A stretch of 64,000 bases of DNA from Pseudanabaena sp. FACHB-2040 (GCF_014696715.1 NZ_JACJQO010000010.1:1-64000), one strand, 5' to 3'; positions 41,752 through 51,537 are shown, numbered from the stretch's first letter. Notes: a model not told the origin generated them from the letters alone. A program made the numbers and translations.

Positions 41752-43182
41752 TCACGATGCCAGCGATCGCAACAACGAAAAAATCTTCCGCAACAAACCC
41801 CGAAGCTTTGTGTTCTTGGCGTATTTTTGCTTAGTGAGCTGCAGGGCGGCCTTGCTGTTGATCTCAGCCAAGGTGGGGTAGATGTGGATCATGCTTTTTA
41901 GGGCATCGACCTTGAGCTTTTGAGTCATGGCTAGCACGACTTCGTGAATGATTTCTCCGGCAGTAGGGCCGACAATGTGAGCGCCTAAAATCTCTCCGTT
42001 GCTGCGGGTGATGATCTTAGCAAAGCCATAGCCAGCGGCTTCGGCTAAGGCTCGATCGACCTCGGCAAATTCTTGCTTGAGTACCTGAACATCGCTGTAC
42101 TGCTGGCGAGCCTCAGCCTCGCTTAGGCCGACGCGAGCCAGTTCTGGATCGGTAAACGTGGCCCAGGGAATGACCCGGTAGTTCATCTTTTTGAAGGGAA
42201 ACACCAGGGCATTTTGCAGGGCGACAGCGGCTTCTGATCCGGCAACGTGGGTAAACTGGTAGCCGCCGATCACGTCGCCAGCGGCGTAGATGCGGGGGTT
42301 GGTGGTCTGAAGCTTGGCGTTGACGCAAATGCCTTTTTTGCCGACCTCAACTCCAGCTGCCTGCAGGTTGAGCGCTTCGACGTTGGGCACCTGTCCGGCA
42401 GAGAGCAAGATTTCATCGACCACGAGTTCCTGATCACCTGCCCAGAGGTGCTTTTTGCCGTCGATCACAGCTACCTTCTCGGCTCGGTGGCCGGTGAGTA
42501 TGCGAACGCCATCAGCTTCCATCTGGCGTTGAACAACTTGGGCGGCTTCTGGGTCTTCTTTGGACAAAATGATGTCGCTGCTGCAGATCAGAGTGACCTC
42601 GGTGCCCAATCGGGCAAAGGACTGGCCCAGTTCAACCCCAATAGGACCGGCCCCAATCACAGCCAGGGAGGCGGGCTGTGTCTGCAGCTGAAATATGTTG
42701 AGATTGGTTAGATAACCAGCTTCCTGCAGACCGGGAATGGGCAGGGTGGCAGGCCGCGAACCAGTGGCGATCAGAAAGGCGCGGGCTTTGAGGGTGCGAC
42801 CATTGACGGCAAAGGTGCGACCATCGACAAATTGACCCTCACCAAAGATGACCTCAACCCCGAGGGACTCAAACCGCTCCACGGAGTCGTGTTCTTGGAT
42901 GGTGTCGATTACTCGATGGACGTGACCCAAGGCTTCGCGCAGGTTGATTTGGGGTGGATCTGTGTGAACGCCGAAACGGTAGCCCTGCCGCACAGTGTGG
43001 GCCACCCGCGCCGCGTGGATAAGGGATTTGCTGGGCACGCAGCCGTAGTGCAGGCAGTCGCCACCGAGCTTGCCTTCCCGCTCGATCAGGGCGACTTTGG
43101 CCTTGAGCTGGGCTCCGGCACTGGCGGCCACCAGACCCGCCGAACCTCCGCCAATGACAATTAAGTCGTAGTCAACGGCCAC
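41752..43182 (-). CDS. Mercuric-reductase-like pyridine nucleotide-disulfide oxidoreductase
   Basis: 476 residues. FAD fold VIGGGSAGLVAASAGAQL; redox disulfide GGDCLHYGCVPSK (C43, C48); second fold LAVIGAGPIGVELGQSF; RIYAAGDVIGGYQF; dimer-interface motif MIHIYPTLAEI. The absence of an N-terminal heavy-metal domain and of the C-terminal CC pair argues against a true MerA; the LHYGC.PSK pattern and length match the slr1849-like cyanobacterial group. Substrate unknown. The usual HPHPTLxE ending reads HIYPTLAE, so the catalytic-base position needs care. Convergent with nothing; upstream of comB after 84 bases in the same direction. Confidence 0.85.
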   Translation of the reverse strand: MAVDYDLIVIGGGSAGLVAASAGAQLKAKVALIEREGKLGGDCLHYGCVPSKSLIHAARVAHTVRQGYRFGVHTDPPQINLREALGHVHRVIDTIQEHDSVERFESLGVEVIFGEGQFVDGRTFAVNGRTLKARAFLIATGSRPATLPIPGLQEAGYLTNLNIFQLQTQPASLAVIGAGPIGVELGQSFARLGTEVTLICSSDIILSKEDPEAAQVVQRQMEADGVRILTGHRAEKVAVIDGKKHLWAGDQELVVDEILLSAGQVPNVEALNLQAAGVEVGKKGICVNAKLQTTNPRIYAAGDVIGGYQFTHVAGSEAAVALQNALVFPFKKMNYRVIPWATFTDPELARVGLSEAEARQQYSDVQVLKQEFAEVDRALAEAAGYGFAKIITRSNGEILGAHIVGPTAGEIIHEVVLAMTQKLKVDALKSMIHIYPTLAEINSKAALQLTKQKYAKNTKLRGLLRKIFSLLRSLAS

Positions 43183-43266
43183 GCGCTTATCCCCAATTCG
43201 TCCCTTCCATCATGGCGTGAGTTGGGGAAAACAGGCTGAAGGGCCATTGAGAAAACGCTTAGGGGG

Positions 43267-44001
43267 CTACGCTAGCCGCAGTACGCCCTGCTCCTGCTGA
43301 ATTGGCACAATGTCGAGGGTGTCGAGCTGGGAGCAGTACTTCAGGTCTTCGAAGTTGTCGAGCCGCAGCAGGCGTTGGCCGTGGCTGGCGTAGTGCAGCA
43401 GATCCAGCAGCTGGTCCTGCCACTGCAGGTAAAGGCTGACAGATGCGATCGCAGCATCGTTACCCGCCAGGTCCTTAAAGGTTTGTCCGGTAGCGACAAT
43501 CACCCCATGAATGATGGCTCCCGCACAGACGGTATCTTCGAGGGAATAGCTGCCTTCCCAACCAGAGCCCACAATCCAAACTGTCTCCGGCTGCTGCTTG
43601 AGCAGAAAATCCACTACGGCTTGGCGAGTGGTTAGGGCTCCTGTAATCACGGTGGGCACATCCCGTATGCGCTCTAGGCAGCGAGTGCCGTTGGTCGTGC
43701 TCATAAAGAGCCGTCGGCCTTGAGAGCGTTCAGCCGTGTGGTCTAGCGGAGAGTTGCCCAGGTCGCAGCCCTCGACTTTGCCGCCACCCCGTTCACCTGC
43801 CCGCAGGCGCTTTTCGGCTGGCCAGTGTTCGCTCACCCGGATCAGCTCATCGACGTTGCTAAAGACCTGAATCGCTTCGGCCCCAGCATAGAGGGCGGCC
43901 GCAATAGTAGATGTTGCCCTCAAAACATCAATTGCGATCGCGCAATCCGGCGATCCTTCACTGGGCACTTCTTCGGGCGTGTGAAAAACAGATAGCTTCA
44001 C
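43267..44001 (-). CDS. comB: 2-phosphosulfolactate phosphatase (ComB)
   Basis: 244 residues. [21 protein letters not shown] is the family hallmark near the N-terminus; [20 protein letters not shown] and [12 protein letters not shown] are the other conserved blocks. It makes sulfolactate from phosphosulfolactate; ComB homologues are common in cyanobacteria although a coenzyme M pathway is absent, so its physiological role there is uncertain. Confidence 0.92.
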   Translation of the reverse strand: MKLSVFHTPEEVPSEGSPDCAIAIDVLRATSTIAAALYAGAEAIQVFSNVDELIRVSEHWPAEKRLRAGERGGGKVEGCDLGNSPLDHTAERSQGRRLFMSTTNGTRCLERIRDVPTVITGALTTRQAVVDFLLKQQPETVWIVGSGWEGSYSLEDTVCAGAIIHGVIVATGQTFKDLAGNDAAIASVSLYLQWQDQLLDLLHYASHGQRLLRLDNFEDLKYCSQLDTLDIVPIQQEQGVLRLA

Positions 44002-44088
44002 GGGCAGGAGTACATTACTAGAACAACATCTGGACTAACTGGCCAACATCCCATTCTAAATTAGGAGGCTTCTCTAATTTTTGATCGT

Positions 44089-44595
44089 TTAAAGGACTTT
44101 TAATCGGTTGTGTAAAGACGGCATTAGGTACGCGCCCAAACCCAGACCTGCAACCAGTCCAAACAACATCATGAGCGAGTGGTGCATACCCCAACCAGAG
44201 AAGCCTTGCAGCGCCAGTTCCAAAGGGTAAAATAGGCACAACACAAAAGTCGCTACAAAGCCTTTCAGACCGTACTGCTCTAGCCAGTAAGCGCTTTTGC
44301 CCTGGTCTTTGTGGTAAAGCCAACGCATTATCACCAGGCCCAACACCGTACCATAGCAGCGCATACACACCGCCATCTGATAGGGCTCAGCCAAAGCCAG
44401 CCCTAACTCCGGCTGAGGGCACACCCGTTGCCCCATCGCGTAGATAATATCTGCAATGAGAGGCAGCCCCAGCAGCCCCGATGCTGCCAGAAAGGGAGCC
44501 GCTAGTGGGCCACTGACTAGCCCTAGCAAGACCACATCAGCTAGCAGGCTTTGCCAGGAAGAGGGGCGTCGAGAAGATGAAACAGTACCCTGCAT
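44089..44595 (-). CDS. DUF2085-family membrane protein
   Basis: 168 residues from ATG 44595 (a TTG at 44607 would add four). Three or four membrane segments; the family motif AVCMRCYGTVLG (CxRCxG) is intact, with GQRVCPQPE before it. DUF2085 proteins are small membrane proteins of unknown role with conserved Cys. It precedes comB on the same strand (87 bases). Confidence 0.82.
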   Translation of the reverse strand: MQGTVSSSRRPSSWQSLLADVVLLGLVSGPLAAPFLAASGLLGLPLIADIIYAMGQRVCPQPELGLALAEPYQMAVCMRCYGTVLGLVIMRWLYHKDQGKSAYWLEQYGLKGFVATFVLCLFYPLELALQGFSGWGMHHSLMMLFGLVAGLGLGAYLMPSLHNRLKVL

Positions 44596-44728
44596 GAAAA
44601 AGTGCAACGAAAGGGCTTACTGGATTGTAAATGATTGTAGGGGTCTACTCGCTGTCACCCCCCTACTCCTGTTTCCGATCGATTAGAAGATTTCGCTGCA
44701 GAGCATTGACTCCCTCACTTTAGGAGCC

Positions 44729-45010
44729 TCACTTTAAGGGATGGTGATCCGCCAAGAGCCGCTCAACCTTGGCCTCGTCAATGCGTGCAGTCAGATGTTT
44801 CTCTTCATGCAGATCGCGGGTGGTCTTAGCCAAGCTTAGGGTAGAGCCAACCGCAAACACAGTGCCAATGCCCATGTAGCCTTTGATCCAGCTATCGACC
44901 GGCAGGTTAATAATGCCAACCGTCAGGCCCGCAATCGACAGGACAAACGTAGCCCAAGACTGAAAAATCCAGGCATTACTGTGGCTCCGGCCAGGGTTTA
45001 AATTAGCCAT
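44729..45010 (-). CDS. YiaA/YiaB two-helix domain membrane protein
   Basis: 93 residues from ATG 45010. Two membrane helices WATFVLSIAGLTVGIINLP and KGYMGIGTVFAVGSTLSLAK joined by PVDSWI, the YiaAB pattern, then an amphipathic tail DLHEEKHLTARIDEAKVERLL. Function unknown. Confidence 0.82.
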   Translation of the reverse strand: MANLNPGRSHSNAWIFQSWATFVLSIAGLTVGIINLPVDSWIKGYMGIGTVFAVGSTLSLAKTTRDLHEEKHLTARIDEAKVERLLADHHPLK

Positions 45011-45193
45011 CGTCAGGGTTCTCATCTAAAGAGCTAGCCTGACTATAGGTTGCCAAAGCAAGGTTGCAGCCTCAGCCCTAGACACTTTGGCAGGATGTCC
45101 CTATCACTGGTATCTGACTCGCTGGTCCGCTGGGTTTCATGTCGTAGCTGCCAGTCTGACTAGTAGACAGTTGGCTCACTGTCTACCAGCAGC

Positions 45194-46333
45194 TTATTCT
45201 GCAGCCCCTCTAGACTTTAAAATTTGTTCCCGGTCGATGCAGGACTCGCTGTCGTAGTTAACCTTGACAGTGATCTCATAGGCAACCGGAGCCGCGCTCT
45301 CGGGAAAATCTGAGGCTGCGATCGCACTTGCTGCCTGCTCATTCAAAAAACGATAGCCAGTACTTTTGAGTAGGGCTGGATCATCTCCTAGCGTGCCATC
45401 GGGCTGCACCAAAACTCCAATTAGGCCGTCGACAGGTTCCGGTGACAGGCAAACTCGGCCCTCATATGTGATCTCCACCTCACTTGATCCAGTCATATCT
45501 AGATCGGGAACCGCCGATTGGGTTTGAGCACTAGCGATCCATGCCTGCCGAGCCGCAGCCGCTTCTTCAGAGGTTGTACCAGTTGCGTTGTAGGCCAGTG
45601 CCTGCAGCTGATCTGACAGATCCCTGCGATCAGGCGTACCCTGCCCACTACCCTCGGGGCCAGCAGCAATTAAGGGCTCTGTCGGGCTGTTAGCACTGCC
45701 GTTTGACTCAGGTGGGGGCAGCAGCGCCTCAGCACCCGGTTCAGTGGGAGTATTGCGGCCCGGGCTCTGGGCTGTCGGGGTCGAATCTGTAGGCGTGGAG
45801 GGAGCCGTATCAGGAGTTGCCCCGCTAGGCTTAGGCTGGGCAACTCCTGGCGCTGGGGTAGGTCTGCTGGGGGAGGGCTGCCGAACCACAGGTGGCAAAG
45901 AAGTAATGGACGGACGGCTCGGTGGTATGTAGGGGCTCATACCAATGGCAAAGGGATTAGGCGGCAGGGCTGAAAAAGAATTGTCTCCCGTTGGCGGGGG
46001 CGATATCGGTGAGATCGGCGTGGTAGATCTCGGTACCGGCAACAGCTCAAAGGAGTCTGGACTGCCCGAACCGGGAAACAGCGAGTAAGCAGAACTGGAG
46101 AAATCAGGCAGTCGATTCTGCTCGTCTGGGGTTAGCTCAATCAGGGGAACGTTTCTCTGCTCACTAAGTTCCTCTGTGCCGCCCAAAGCAGCCATACCCA
46201 AGGAAGAAAAGCGAGGAGCTGCTCCAAACAGCACGCCATGAACCCCTACAGAGAGCACAGCTGCCAGAGCGGCAGGCTGGCGTAGAACTGCTAGCCCAGA
46301 CTTGAACCGTGATGGTGAAATTTTGAACCCCAT
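45194..46333 (-). CDS. TonB-like protein with proline-rich spacer
   Basis: 379 residues from ATG 46333. One membrane helix near the N-terminus (LAAVLSVGVHGVLFGAAP), a long Pro/Ser/Thr-rich periplasm-spanning region with many PTP and PSP steps, and a C-terminal domain (ITYEGRVCLSPEPVDGLIGVLVQPDGT ... EQAASAIAASDFP) with the VxxDGxxxxxxxxxSTGxxxLDxAAxxA pattern of TonB-type C-termini. Cys pair in the last domain. It could bridge membranes and energise outer-membrane transport, though no exbB/exbD or receptor is adjacent. The degree of similarity to true TonB is moderate. Confidence 0.65.
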   Translation of the reverse strand: MGFKISPSRFKSGLAVLRQPAALAAVLSVGVHGVLFGAAPRFSSLGMAALGGTEELSEQRNVPLIELTPDEQNRLPDFSSSAYSLFPGSGSPDSFELLPVPRSTTPISPISPPPTGDNSFSALPPNPFAIGMSPYIPPSRPSITSLPPVVRQPSPSRPTPAPGVAQPKPSGATPDTAPSTPTDSTPTAQSPGRNTPTEPGAEALLPPPESNGSANSPTEPLIAAGPEGSGQGTPDRRDLSDQLQALAYNATGTTSEEAAAARQAWIASAQTQSAVPDLDMTGSSEVEITYEGRVCLSPEPVDGLIGVLVQPDGTLGDDPALLKSTGYRFLNEQAASAIAASDFPESAAPVAYEITVKVNYDSESCIDREQILKSRGAAE

Positions 46334-46410
46334 TTGCCTCGACAAGTGTCTGAATTTCTTTGCTGTTGCCTTGAACTGTAGACCGGCAGCTGGTCAAAAC
46401 GTTCCTGCCT

Positions 46411-47178
46411 CTAGGCTAGCCGATTCGATGTGGACTGAACGACTAGAAGGGAAAAATAGGGCAGCTTCAGATCGGCGTAATGGCTGAGATCTCGATAGCA
46501 CTCTTGGTAGGGCTGGCTGATATGGGTAATCACATAGCTTTGCTGCAGCAGATTCCGCTGGCGCAAAATTTCCCACACCTCTCGGTAGACCGAGCTAACC
46601 TTCATCAGCACCACAACCTCGGCCCACCCCAGTACTGCCTCTAGTTCTTGGGGAGAATACAGCGCCGGTAGAATCGCGAGCTTTTCGCCCTGAACCGTCA
46701 GCGGATGGTTCATCACCGCCGCCGCTGCCAGGGGGGAACAGACTCCTGGAATCGCTTGAATTGAGATCTGAGGATGGTGCTGCCGTAGGGTCTGGGCCAG
46801 ATAGGCAAAGGTGCTATAGAAGCTGATGTCGCCCTCTGAGGCAAAGACCACATCGTGCCCCTGAGCGAGATAGGGCCAAACTTTTGCTGCTGCTGCTTCC
46901 CAGGCTGCCAACAGCTGCTCTGGTTCTCTAGCAAAAGAGAATTCCAGAGGCAGCCGTAGCTGTTCTGCCTGCAGCCAGGGGGCAATGATTTGCTCGGCCA
47001 TCCCCGACTGGCCTTTGCGCCCAGCCGGAAAAGCCACCACCGGAGCTGCCTGCAAAATCCGCAGCGCCTTAACAGTCAGCAGTTCAGGATCGCCTGGCCC
47101 CACGCCAATGCCGATTAGCCGCCCGCTGCCGCTAGCAGGCGAAACTTCTGACAGAGGGAGCAACTGGGATGACGGCAC
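46411..47178 (-). CDS. cobI: Precorrin-2 C20-methyltransferase
   Basis: 255 residues. GRLIGIGVGPGDPELLTVKA is the SAM-dependent tetrapyrrole methyltransferase N-terminal motif, FASEGDISFYSTFAYLAQTL the second conserved block, IPGVCSPLAAAA the third, and YVITHISQPYQECYRDL the CobI-specific end. It methylates precorrin-2 at C20 in cobalamin synthesis. The start is GTG at 47178; no clear Shine-Dalgarno is seen. No other cobalamin gene is adjacent. Confidence 0.93.
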   Translation of the reverse strand: MPSSQLLPLSEVSPASGSGRLIGIGVGPGDPELLTVKALRILQAAPVVAFPAGRKGQSGMAEQIIAPWLQAEQLRLPLEFSFAREPEQLLAAWEAAAAKVWPYLAQGHDVVFASEGDISFYSTFAYLAQTLRQHHPQISIQAIPGVCSPLAAAAVMNHPLTVQGEKLAILPALYSPQELEAVLGWAEVVVLMKVSSVYREVWEILRQRNLLQQSYVITHISQPYQECYRDLSHYADLKLPYFSLLVVQSTSNRLA

Positions 47179-47328
47179 TATAAAAATCCTTTGACAAAGT
47201 TAAGTCGGTAGCCGCAGATGAACTGCTGCAAGGTATGTTAAGCGAAGCTGTAACGCACCGCCCCGTAGGGCTTTGATTATAGAGAGCACAAACTCCTACT
47301 TCAGAAGGTTGAGAACCAAGACAGTGCC

Positions 47329-48684
47329 TCAAATATCTTCCAGGTTCACATCTGAGGAATCTAGCATCTGTGAGTAAACGCGGAAAGCTTCCCAGTCAAC
47401 CTGCTCTGGAAAACGGTTGTCAGGGCGCGGGCTGTTTTTAACTTTGATCAGGTTGTACTCAACGTTATCTGCGTAAATAGCGAATGTGACCCGGAAAATC
47501 TCTAGAAAGTTGATCACCCAACCACACTGATCTCTAGGGAACTGTTCATAGTACGCTAGCAAATCCGCAATTCGGGCCTCTAGATACAGCAGCGAACCCC
47601 GAGAAATTAGAATTAGCTTGAGCAGAATAATTGCCAGAGTCAACGAGTTGCCTTGGGACAACATCATTACAAACAAAGCCGAGGGCTGGTTGCGATCCTC
47701 AGTCATAAAGTAGTCAATGACTCGGTTGCAGCTTCTAAGCACCAGAGAGGAGTCAACCCGCTCAAAGTTATGCTCAGAGTACAGGAGGATCAACCGGCTC
47801 TGGAGCTGCTTTTTTAGATCGTGGGTAATGGGGTAGTTTTTGACCGTGAAGAAAAGATACTCTGGCAGATTTCTCTTAAAGTTTTCGTAGTTGAGGTCTT
47901 GAGTTTGGTCGAGAAAAATCCGGGCCAGATTTTTGTAGCTGTACTTCCCCCGTTTGGCTACGATGGCCTTGATCAGCCTCAGAGCTCCGTCACCCAAGGC
48001 AGTTGGATTGCGGGTTAAAGCCTGCTTTGATGGAGATGATTGGGAGTGGGCCGTATACATGGCCAGCTCAAATTTAAACTTGTCCTTCAGCCGCTTCGAC
48101 AAAATTCGAGCTGCTTCTCGCTGTTCTATCGGATTCTCGACATTAATATATTGAGAAACGAGCAGATAAGAGCTATATTGATTGACCCATTCTCCTGGCC
48201 GATTTATGGTTTTCTCTTCGAAAAACCGGGCTGTAAAAAGAGACAGCTCTCTAAAGTCAGAGCTCTCAGCAAAGTTATTTACCCACTGGCGCAGTCGTTT
48301 TAGAGTGGGCGATAGGGTTCGCCGCTTCAAGGTCGGGTCTTGGAAAATGTTAATCAGAGACTGGATGGCCTCAAACTGTCGTGCCATTTCCCAGTTGTTG
48401 ACCAAGATGTAGCAGGAGCGCTTGAGCGTGTTTTTGAACTCTTGCTGGTTATTGGAAAACAGGATGGCATAGAGGGCTGGAACAACCTCAGAGTCAGTTG
48501 AGTCAGAATGACTGATAAAAAGCTGGGTAAAAGCTTCTAAGACGTCCTCCGGAGACCAGCGGTTAACGATGCTTAGAAGAAAGCTAAAGATTATCTGCTG
48601 GGCTTGAGCAACGCTTAGATCCGATTTGGGTTCAGAGCTATCAAAGCTGGAAGGGCTGTTGCTGGACACGGTTTGCTTGATCAT
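47329..48684 (-). CDS. Cyanobacterial conserved hypothetical protein (helical)
   Basis: 451 residues from ATG 48684 (a TTG opens the frame at 48711). Mostly helical and hydrophilic with repeated hydrophobic heptads, e.g. QQIIFSFLLSIVNRWSPEDV, NWEMARQFEAIQSLINIFQD and LTLAIILLKLILISRGSLLYL (the last could be a membrane or packing helix). I know no function. Large homologous proteins of unknown role exist in cyanobacteria. A HEAT-like scaffold is possible, without support. Confidence 0.65.
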   Translation of the reverse strand: MIKQTVSSNSPSSFDSSEPKSDLSVAQAQQIIFSFLLSIVNRWSPEDVLEAFTQLFISHSDSTDSEVVPALYAILFSNNQQEFKNTLKRSCYILVNNWEMARQFEAIQSLINIFQDPTLKRRTLSPTLKRLRQWVNNFAESSDFRELSLFTARFFEEKTINRPGEWVNQYSSYLLVSQYINVENPIEQREAARILSKRLKDKFKFELAMYTAHSQSSPSKQALTRNPTALGDGALRLIKAIVAKRGKYSYKNLARIFLDQTQDLNYENFKRNLPEYLFFTVKNYPITHDLKKQLQSRLILLYSEHNFERVDSSLVLRSCNRVIDYFMTEDRNQPSALFVMMLSQGNSLTLAIILLKLILISRGSLLYLEARIADLLAYYEQFPRDQCGWVINFLEIFRVTFAIYADNVEYNLIKVKNSPRPDNRFPEQVDWEAFRVYSQMLDSSDVNLEDI

Positions 48685-49260
48685 GCCAGTGAAATTTTCA
48701 GGAATTCTCAAAGGTTAGTCGAAAACAGCCAACCTGCATCGCAGGCTCTGCAGAGGTGACTACGGGACGAAAGAGACGACATGGGTATAGATTTATACCT
48801 CTATTATCGGTCAAACTTCAAGCACCTGGCTTACTTTTCTGGCGCGAAGCCCGAGCAGGCAGCCAAAAGTGACCCCAACTTTCCAGCGGGGCTTCGTCTT
48901 TAGACCTTTAAGGGAATGGCTTTAATCTTGGCTTGGGTCAGCAAGGGAGCTGAGCGGTGGTCGAAGATCAGTTCTTTGGGGCGACGGCAACAACGAAGCG
49001 CCGGCTGATGGCTCCTTAAGGACAGACATCTCGCTGATGAAAAAAAGGGTGGCGGAAAAACCTGCCCGTGATCCATGTCTGCTTTTCTCCTATGGTGAGA
49101 CCCTACAACTGTCTGCTAACAGCGCCTGCTTCAGGCAATGCTGTCAGGCTTAACCCTACAGAGTATGGAATCCGTTCCAAGTTCCCCAATTCCGCAATTA
49201 ACCTGTCAAATCGAAAATTTGACTGTTAAGGAATATTGTTGCAGTGATAGGTTGTGGCGA
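48685..49260. other. Intergenic region (576 bp) with one long-loop hairpin
   Basis: No gene recognised. Arms CGAAGCCC (48845-48852) and GGGCTTCG (48889-48896) can pair around a 36-base loop and are followed by TCTTTAG; this could be an independent small RNA end or nothing. The right end is next to trnL. Confidence 0.4.
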
Positions 49261-49619
49261 TGGGGGCGGAGGGGCTCGAACCCTCACGACCGTTTCAGGT
49301 CAACGGATTTTCATTCTCCCGCAGCTTTCGCTGCTGCCAAGCTAAACCGGCTTTAAGCCGAGCGGCTTTGAGAATTGGACCCTCCCTTTACCCTCGACTT
49401 GACGTTAGGGTAGCTCCCGTCGGGCCTCTGCACCTTCCGTCTACTCCAAAGGAGAAGAACGGCTTGGCTCAGGATTGCCGTGTCTGAGCAGCTAGCTGAC
49501 TAAGCAGGTAGTCTGACCAAAGTTAGGTTTCCCTGAGTTTGAGAGCTTCCACTTGGCACATTTCTCTGCCAAGGCTCAGTTTTCTAAGTCCGTAGCGTCT
49601 ACCATTCCGCCACGCCCCC
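49261..49619 (-). tRNA. trnL(UAA): tRNA-Leu(UAA) split by a group I intron
   Basis: 5' exon 49619-49586 (34 nt, GGGGGCGTGGCGGAATGGTA then GACGCTACGGACTT), intron 49585-49312 (274 nt), 3' exon 49311-49261 (51 nt). Joined exons give an 85-nt tRNA: acceptor stem GGGGGCG/CGCCCCC, anticodon stem-loop ACGGA-CTTAAAA-TCCGT with anticodon UAA, a long variable arm, T-loop GGTTCGAGCC and discriminator A73. The intron sits directly after U34, the conserved position of the cyanobacterial and plastid trnL group I intron. The CCA end is not encoded. Confidence 0.95.
49312..49585 (-). other. Group I intron in trnL(UAA)
   Basis: 274 nt. It begins AGAAAACTGAGCCTTGGCAG and ends with G immediately before the 3' exon (terminal GAATG). 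No reading frame for a homing endonuclease. Boundaries deduced from exon pairing; secondary structure P1-P9 not fully traced. Confidence 0.9.
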
Positions 49620-49898
49620 AATTTGTTCTATCCCTTGGGGTAAAGAAACCCCAAAGCACAGAGTACTATTCCACCACCAACTGGGCATCTGTGCAACTAT
49701 TTTGTAGCGCATTGTTATAGACCCTGTGGTTTGAGGATGCCGGATTCGAACATGATGGGTTGAGGACAGGTGCTCAAAAAGTGAGCGGGTCTGCCGCGAC
49801 AGGTCTAAATTGTCGATTAGTGGCTCTAAAATGGTGTCGGGGCCGATTAGCCTGGATAGGTTGAAGGCTTTGTAGCAGTGCTATAGATTTTTATCAAT

Positions 49899-50132
49899 AT
49901 GCCTTTCTCCAATGATGTGATTCTCGCCGGGGCTCTCTACGTGGGGCTGGCAGGGGCCTACCTCGTAGTAATTCCCCTATTTTTGCTGTTTTACCTGAAG
50001 AACCGCTGGTATACGTCTGGTTCTGTAGAGCGTACGATTTTGTATGCGCTGGTCTTTGCTTTTTTCCCCGGGATGCTGGTGTTTAGCCCGTTCCTCAATT
50101 TTCGGCCCCAACCACGTGATATCAAGGGATAG
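49899..50132 (+). CDS. ndhL: NAD(P)H-quinone oxidoreductase subunit L
   Basis: 77 residues, two membrane helices: [24 protein letters not shown] and [21 protein letters not shown], ending NFRPQPR. The YLKNRWY...S..ER and FFPG...SPF.NFRP patterns are those of NdhL, a small subunit of photosynthetic NDH-1 at the thylakoid membrane. Order with DUF3007 and trpA is the conserved cyanobacterial one. Confidence 0.93.
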   Translation: MPFSNDVILAGALYVGLAGAYLVVIPLFLLFYLKNRWYTSGSVERTILYALVFAFFPGMLVFSPFLNFRPQPRDIKG

Positions 50133-50186
50133 CTGCGCTTGGGCGGTAAAGATACATAGGGTGAATGGGGTATATGACGGAGCAGC

Positions 50187-50501
50187 ATGCGTCGAGTTGA
50201 TGTCATTGGCGTAGGATTTGGGGTGTTTCTGGCAGGTGGACTGGTCTACCTGGCTCTCAATTTCCTCGGCTTAGATGCCCTTTCTGCCGGTATTTGGAGT
50301 CAGGTAGTGCTGGTCGGGGGGCTGGTGGGCTGGCTAGCGACCTACCTAGCTCGGGCCTTGACTCAAAATATGACCTACAACCAGCAACTGCGGGATTATG
50401 AGGATGCTGTTTTGCAGAAACGGCTAGAGGAGATGACGCCAGAGGAACTAGCAGCCCTGCAGGCCGAAGTAGATTCAGAAAATTCTGGTGGGCTGAAATA
50501 G
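50187..50501 (+). CDS. DUF3007-family membrane protein
   Basis: 104 residues. Two membrane helices VIGVGFGVFLAGGLVYLALN and WSQVVLVGGLVGWLATYLAR, then YNQQLRDYEDAVLQKRLEEM and an acidic end TPEELAALQAEVD. Matches DUF3007, usually between ndhL and trpA in cyanobacteria and conserved in plastid-containing lineages. Exact role unproven; NDH-1 assembly has been considered because of the neighbour. Confidence 0.9.
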   Translation: MRRVDVIGVGFGVFLAGGLVYLALNFLGLDALSAGIWSQVVLVGGLVGWLATYLARALTQNMTYNQQLRDYEDAVLQKRLEEMTPEELAALQAEVDSENSGGLK

Positions 50502-50573
50502 CTTTACCGTAGACTTGGAACGGGTCTTGGTCTAGAGTGCTCTATTGGAGCTCTGTTTACCTGTTTAGGCCGC

Positions 50574-51371
50574 ATGACCACTGTTTCTGAATGCTTCAAG
50601 CGACTGCGCGATCGCAACGAGTGTGCGCTAATTCCCTTTATTACCGCTGGCGATCCTGATCTTGAGGTTACAGCTGCAGCCCTGCAGGTGCTGGATCGCA
50701 ATGGAGCAGACCTGATCGAGTTGGGCATTCCCTACTCTGATCCGCTGGCGGATGGTCCGGTAATTCAGGCAGCCGCTACCCGGGCTTTGCAAAAGGGAGT
50801 GAAGCTAGACGATGTGCTGGCGGTGGTCAAAGCAGTTACCCCCAAGCTGCAGGCACCTATTATTCTCTTCACCTACTACAACCCGATCCTCAACCGGGGC
50901 ATTAAAACGTTTCTGGCAGATATTGCAGCGGCAGGGGCAAAAGGGCTGGTAGTACCTGACCTGCCGCTAGAAGAGGTTAATACCCTCTCAGGCGAGGCTC
51001 AGGCAGCAGGGATTGATCTAGTCTTGCTGGTGGCTCCAACTTCTCCAGAGGAGCGAATTCGTGCGATCGCAGCCCAGGCTCAAGGCTTCATTTATCTAGT
51101 CAGCGTTACGGGAGTCACTGGCGTGCGCACAAACCTACAAACTCGGGTCCATGACTTAATCGACGGGCTCAAGCAGATTACCGATAAGCCTATTGGGGTC
51201 GGGTTTGGAGTGTCAGGCGCAGATCAAGCCTGCCAGCTAAAAGATTGGGGAGCCGATGCTGTCATTGTCGGCAGTGCATTTGTAAAGCGGTTAGGCGAGC
51301 GGCCTGCCGCTGAAGGTCTTCAAGACATTGGCCAATTTTGCCACGAGCTGAAAACGGCTTTAGCTCGTTAG
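50574..51371 (+). CDS. trpA: Tryptophan synthase alpha chain
   Basis: 265 residues, TIM barrel. [17 protein letters not shown] contains catalytic E49 and D60, numbered as in E. coli; [11 protein letters not shown], the loop [11 protein letters not shown] and [12 protein letters not shown] (phosphate-binding) are all present. It cleaves indole-glycerol phosphate to indole, which passes to TrpB. Located after ndhL and DUF3007; no other trp gene is nearby, as usual in cyanobacteria. Confidence 0.96.
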   Translation: MTTVSECFKRLRDRNECALIPFITAGDPDLEVTAAALQVLDRNGADLIELGIPYSDPLADGPVIQAAATRALQKGVKLDDVLAVVKAVTPKLQAPIILFTYYNPILNRGIKTFLADIAAAGAKGLVVPDLPLEEVNTLSGEAQAAGIDLVLLVAPTSPEERIRAIAAQAQGFIYLVSVTGVTGVRTNLQTRVHDLIDGLKQITDKPIGVGFGVSGADQACQLKDWGADAVIVGSAFVKRLGERPAAEGLQDIGQFCHELKTALAR

Positions 51372-51461
51372 CAACAGCTTACGTAAAGGTTGAATCGATC
51401 TAAAGCACAGAGCAAATCAGTAAAAACTCGGAACTATTTTAGGGCCTGCGCGTCTCTTGAC

Positions 51462-51537
51462 TGGCAATCTCGCGGGAATGTTCCGACATTTCTGCTGAAT
51501 GACAATCTCGTAGGATTGTTCTAACATTTCCGCTATG
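51462..51537. repeat. Two tandem 38-bp diverged copies
   Basis: Copy 1 at 51462-51499 and copy 2 at 51500-51537, both with CAATCTCG...ACATTTC.GCT; 28 of 38 positions agree by eye. Upstream of the lectin-like gene; may be regulatory or a remnant. Confidence 0.6.

Noticed and set aside
41752-43182. True mercuric reductase merA
   Set aside because: No metal-binding N-terminal domain, no C-terminal CC pair and no mer operon; only similarity in the disulfide region.
49138-49487. Plus-strand frames over trnL
   Set aside because: They run through the tRNA exons and intron on the opposite strand; structural RNA explains the region.
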